DNA of 64,000 nucleotides from Paenibacillaceae bacterium (GTDB lineage: Bacteria; Bacillota; Bacilli; Paenibacillales; Paenibacillaceae). The DNA lies in contig REGQ01000002.1 in the NCBI GenBank assembly GCA_004134985.1, positions 151,232-215,231 on the forward strand. Direction: 5' to 3'. Both the position numbers and the translations under genes were made by a program. Of this stretch, positions 63,607 to 64,000 are shown piece by piece. The first letter of the stretch is position 1. Each line of letters begins with the position of its first letter. The notes below the pieces were generated by a model. That model searched no databases. It had not been told where the DNA came from and saw nothing but the letters and a program-made list of their open reading frames with translations.

Positions 63607-64000
63607 CTAGTTACTCCGAACCGTCACATGAGCGCGATCCTGCACCTGTGCATGAATGACCGGATAGCGTACTTTCCATTTGCCGTCTCCGAGAGAAGAT
63701 GTTTCACCCTCAGCAAAGCCGCGCGGCTCATAATTAAAAGTCTGGTCATAGTAGACGCTTAGCTCGACACGCTGATCAGGCAGCATCCGTTTTAATTCGG
63801 AGATCGCATTCAGCGCCCAATCGCGCATGTTTTCGGTTGTGCTGTCTGCATAAAACATATAAAAGGCCGGGTCCATATTGGCGCTGATGACAAGCCATCC
63901 CTGGGAATCGCGGGTAACGGTCCAATCCTTGAGTTCAGTCGTCCCTTCTTTGGTCCAAATCTTGCCAAAATGCTTCTTCATTGCATCGGAAATTTCAGTC
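63607..64000 (-). CDS. Hypothetical protein, 5' end outside the window
   Basis: At least 131 residues. An ATG at 63981 has no ribosome site, and the frame stays open to the window edge (TEISDAMKK...), so the N-terminus is missing. The visible part is TEISDAMKKHFGKIWTKEG, then WLVISANMDPAFYMFYADST and a region rich in charged residues. No family is recognised. It lies just upstream of the radical SAM gene on the same strand. Confidence 0.65.
   Translation of the reverse strand, partial: TEISDAMKKHFGKIWTKEGTTELKDWTVTRDSQGWLVISANMDPAFYMFYADSTTENMRDWALNAISELKRMLPDQRVELSVYYDQTFNYEPRGFAEGETSSLGDGKWKVRYPVIHAQVQDRAHVTVRSN

Overview
The window reads as chromosomal DNA of a spore-forming Bacillota, most likely a Paenibacillus relative. 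Pointers are: a SigI/RsgI pair, an infC-rpmI-rplT operon with an L20-type leader and an AUU start codon, a T-box before ilvB-ilvN-ilvC, a ydaO-type c-di-AMP riboswitch before an NlpC/P60 gene, a ytqA-ytqB pair, a yclNOPQ-type siderophore importer, strong GGAGG ribosome sites and many AraC regulators. I saw no rRNA, tRNA, CRISPR array, transposase or phage gene.

Layout. 1-1.1 kb: gene-free tandem repeats. 1.1-6.6 kb: iron-siderophore importer (four genes) and an AraC regulator with a built-in ligand-binding domain, with Fur boxes before both units. 6.8-11.3 kb: aminotransferase, acetyltransferase and a large glycosyltransferase ending in a polycationic tail. 11.3-16 kb: glycolate/lactate oxidase subunits, a GntR/FCD regulator and an aldo/keto reductase. 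16-17 kb: gene-free repeats. 17-18.6 kb: LemA and DUF3137. 18.8-24.5 kb: a tight six-gene sugar operon (aldolase, Gfo/Idh oxidoreductase, PfkB kinase, lyxose-isomerase-like cupin, DUF4432 epimerase-like protein, DeoR repressor) with a promoter and a candidate operator. 24.6-33.5 kb: three AraC regulators, two PhyH-type dioxygenases, a FAD oxidoreductase and an MFS carrier. 33.6-40.5 kb: leucyl aminopeptidase, a PAS histidine kinase, SigI/RsgI, a zinc-ribbon protein, the riboswitch-controlled NlpC/P60 protein and a secreted protein. 40.5-42 kb: gene-free repeats bounded by an inverted repeat. 42-52.5 kb: peroxiredoxin, leuB, a two-component system, ilvC-ilvN-ilvB behind the T-box, a GNAT enzyme, a Gly/Tyr-rich protein and infC-rpmI-rplT. 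52.6-64 kb: a membrane glycosyltransferase, PAP2 phosphatase, trmB, a repeat block, ytqA-mnmM, a VOC protein, manA, DUF2062, an aldo/keto reductase, a B12-binding radical SAM protein and a gene cut by the window edge.

The best candidate for an undescribed system is the sugar operon at 18.8-24.5 kb with its 24.6-33.5 kb neighbours. Its parts give a full epimerase, isomerase, kinase, aldolase and oxidoreductase route under a DeoR repressor. The same set of roles is found in the E. coli sulfoquinovose (yih) cluster, but it is filled here by several different protein families, and the substrate cannot be read from sequence. The second most unusual features are the polycationic glycosyltransferase tail and the many unrelated tandem arrays in the intergenic regions.
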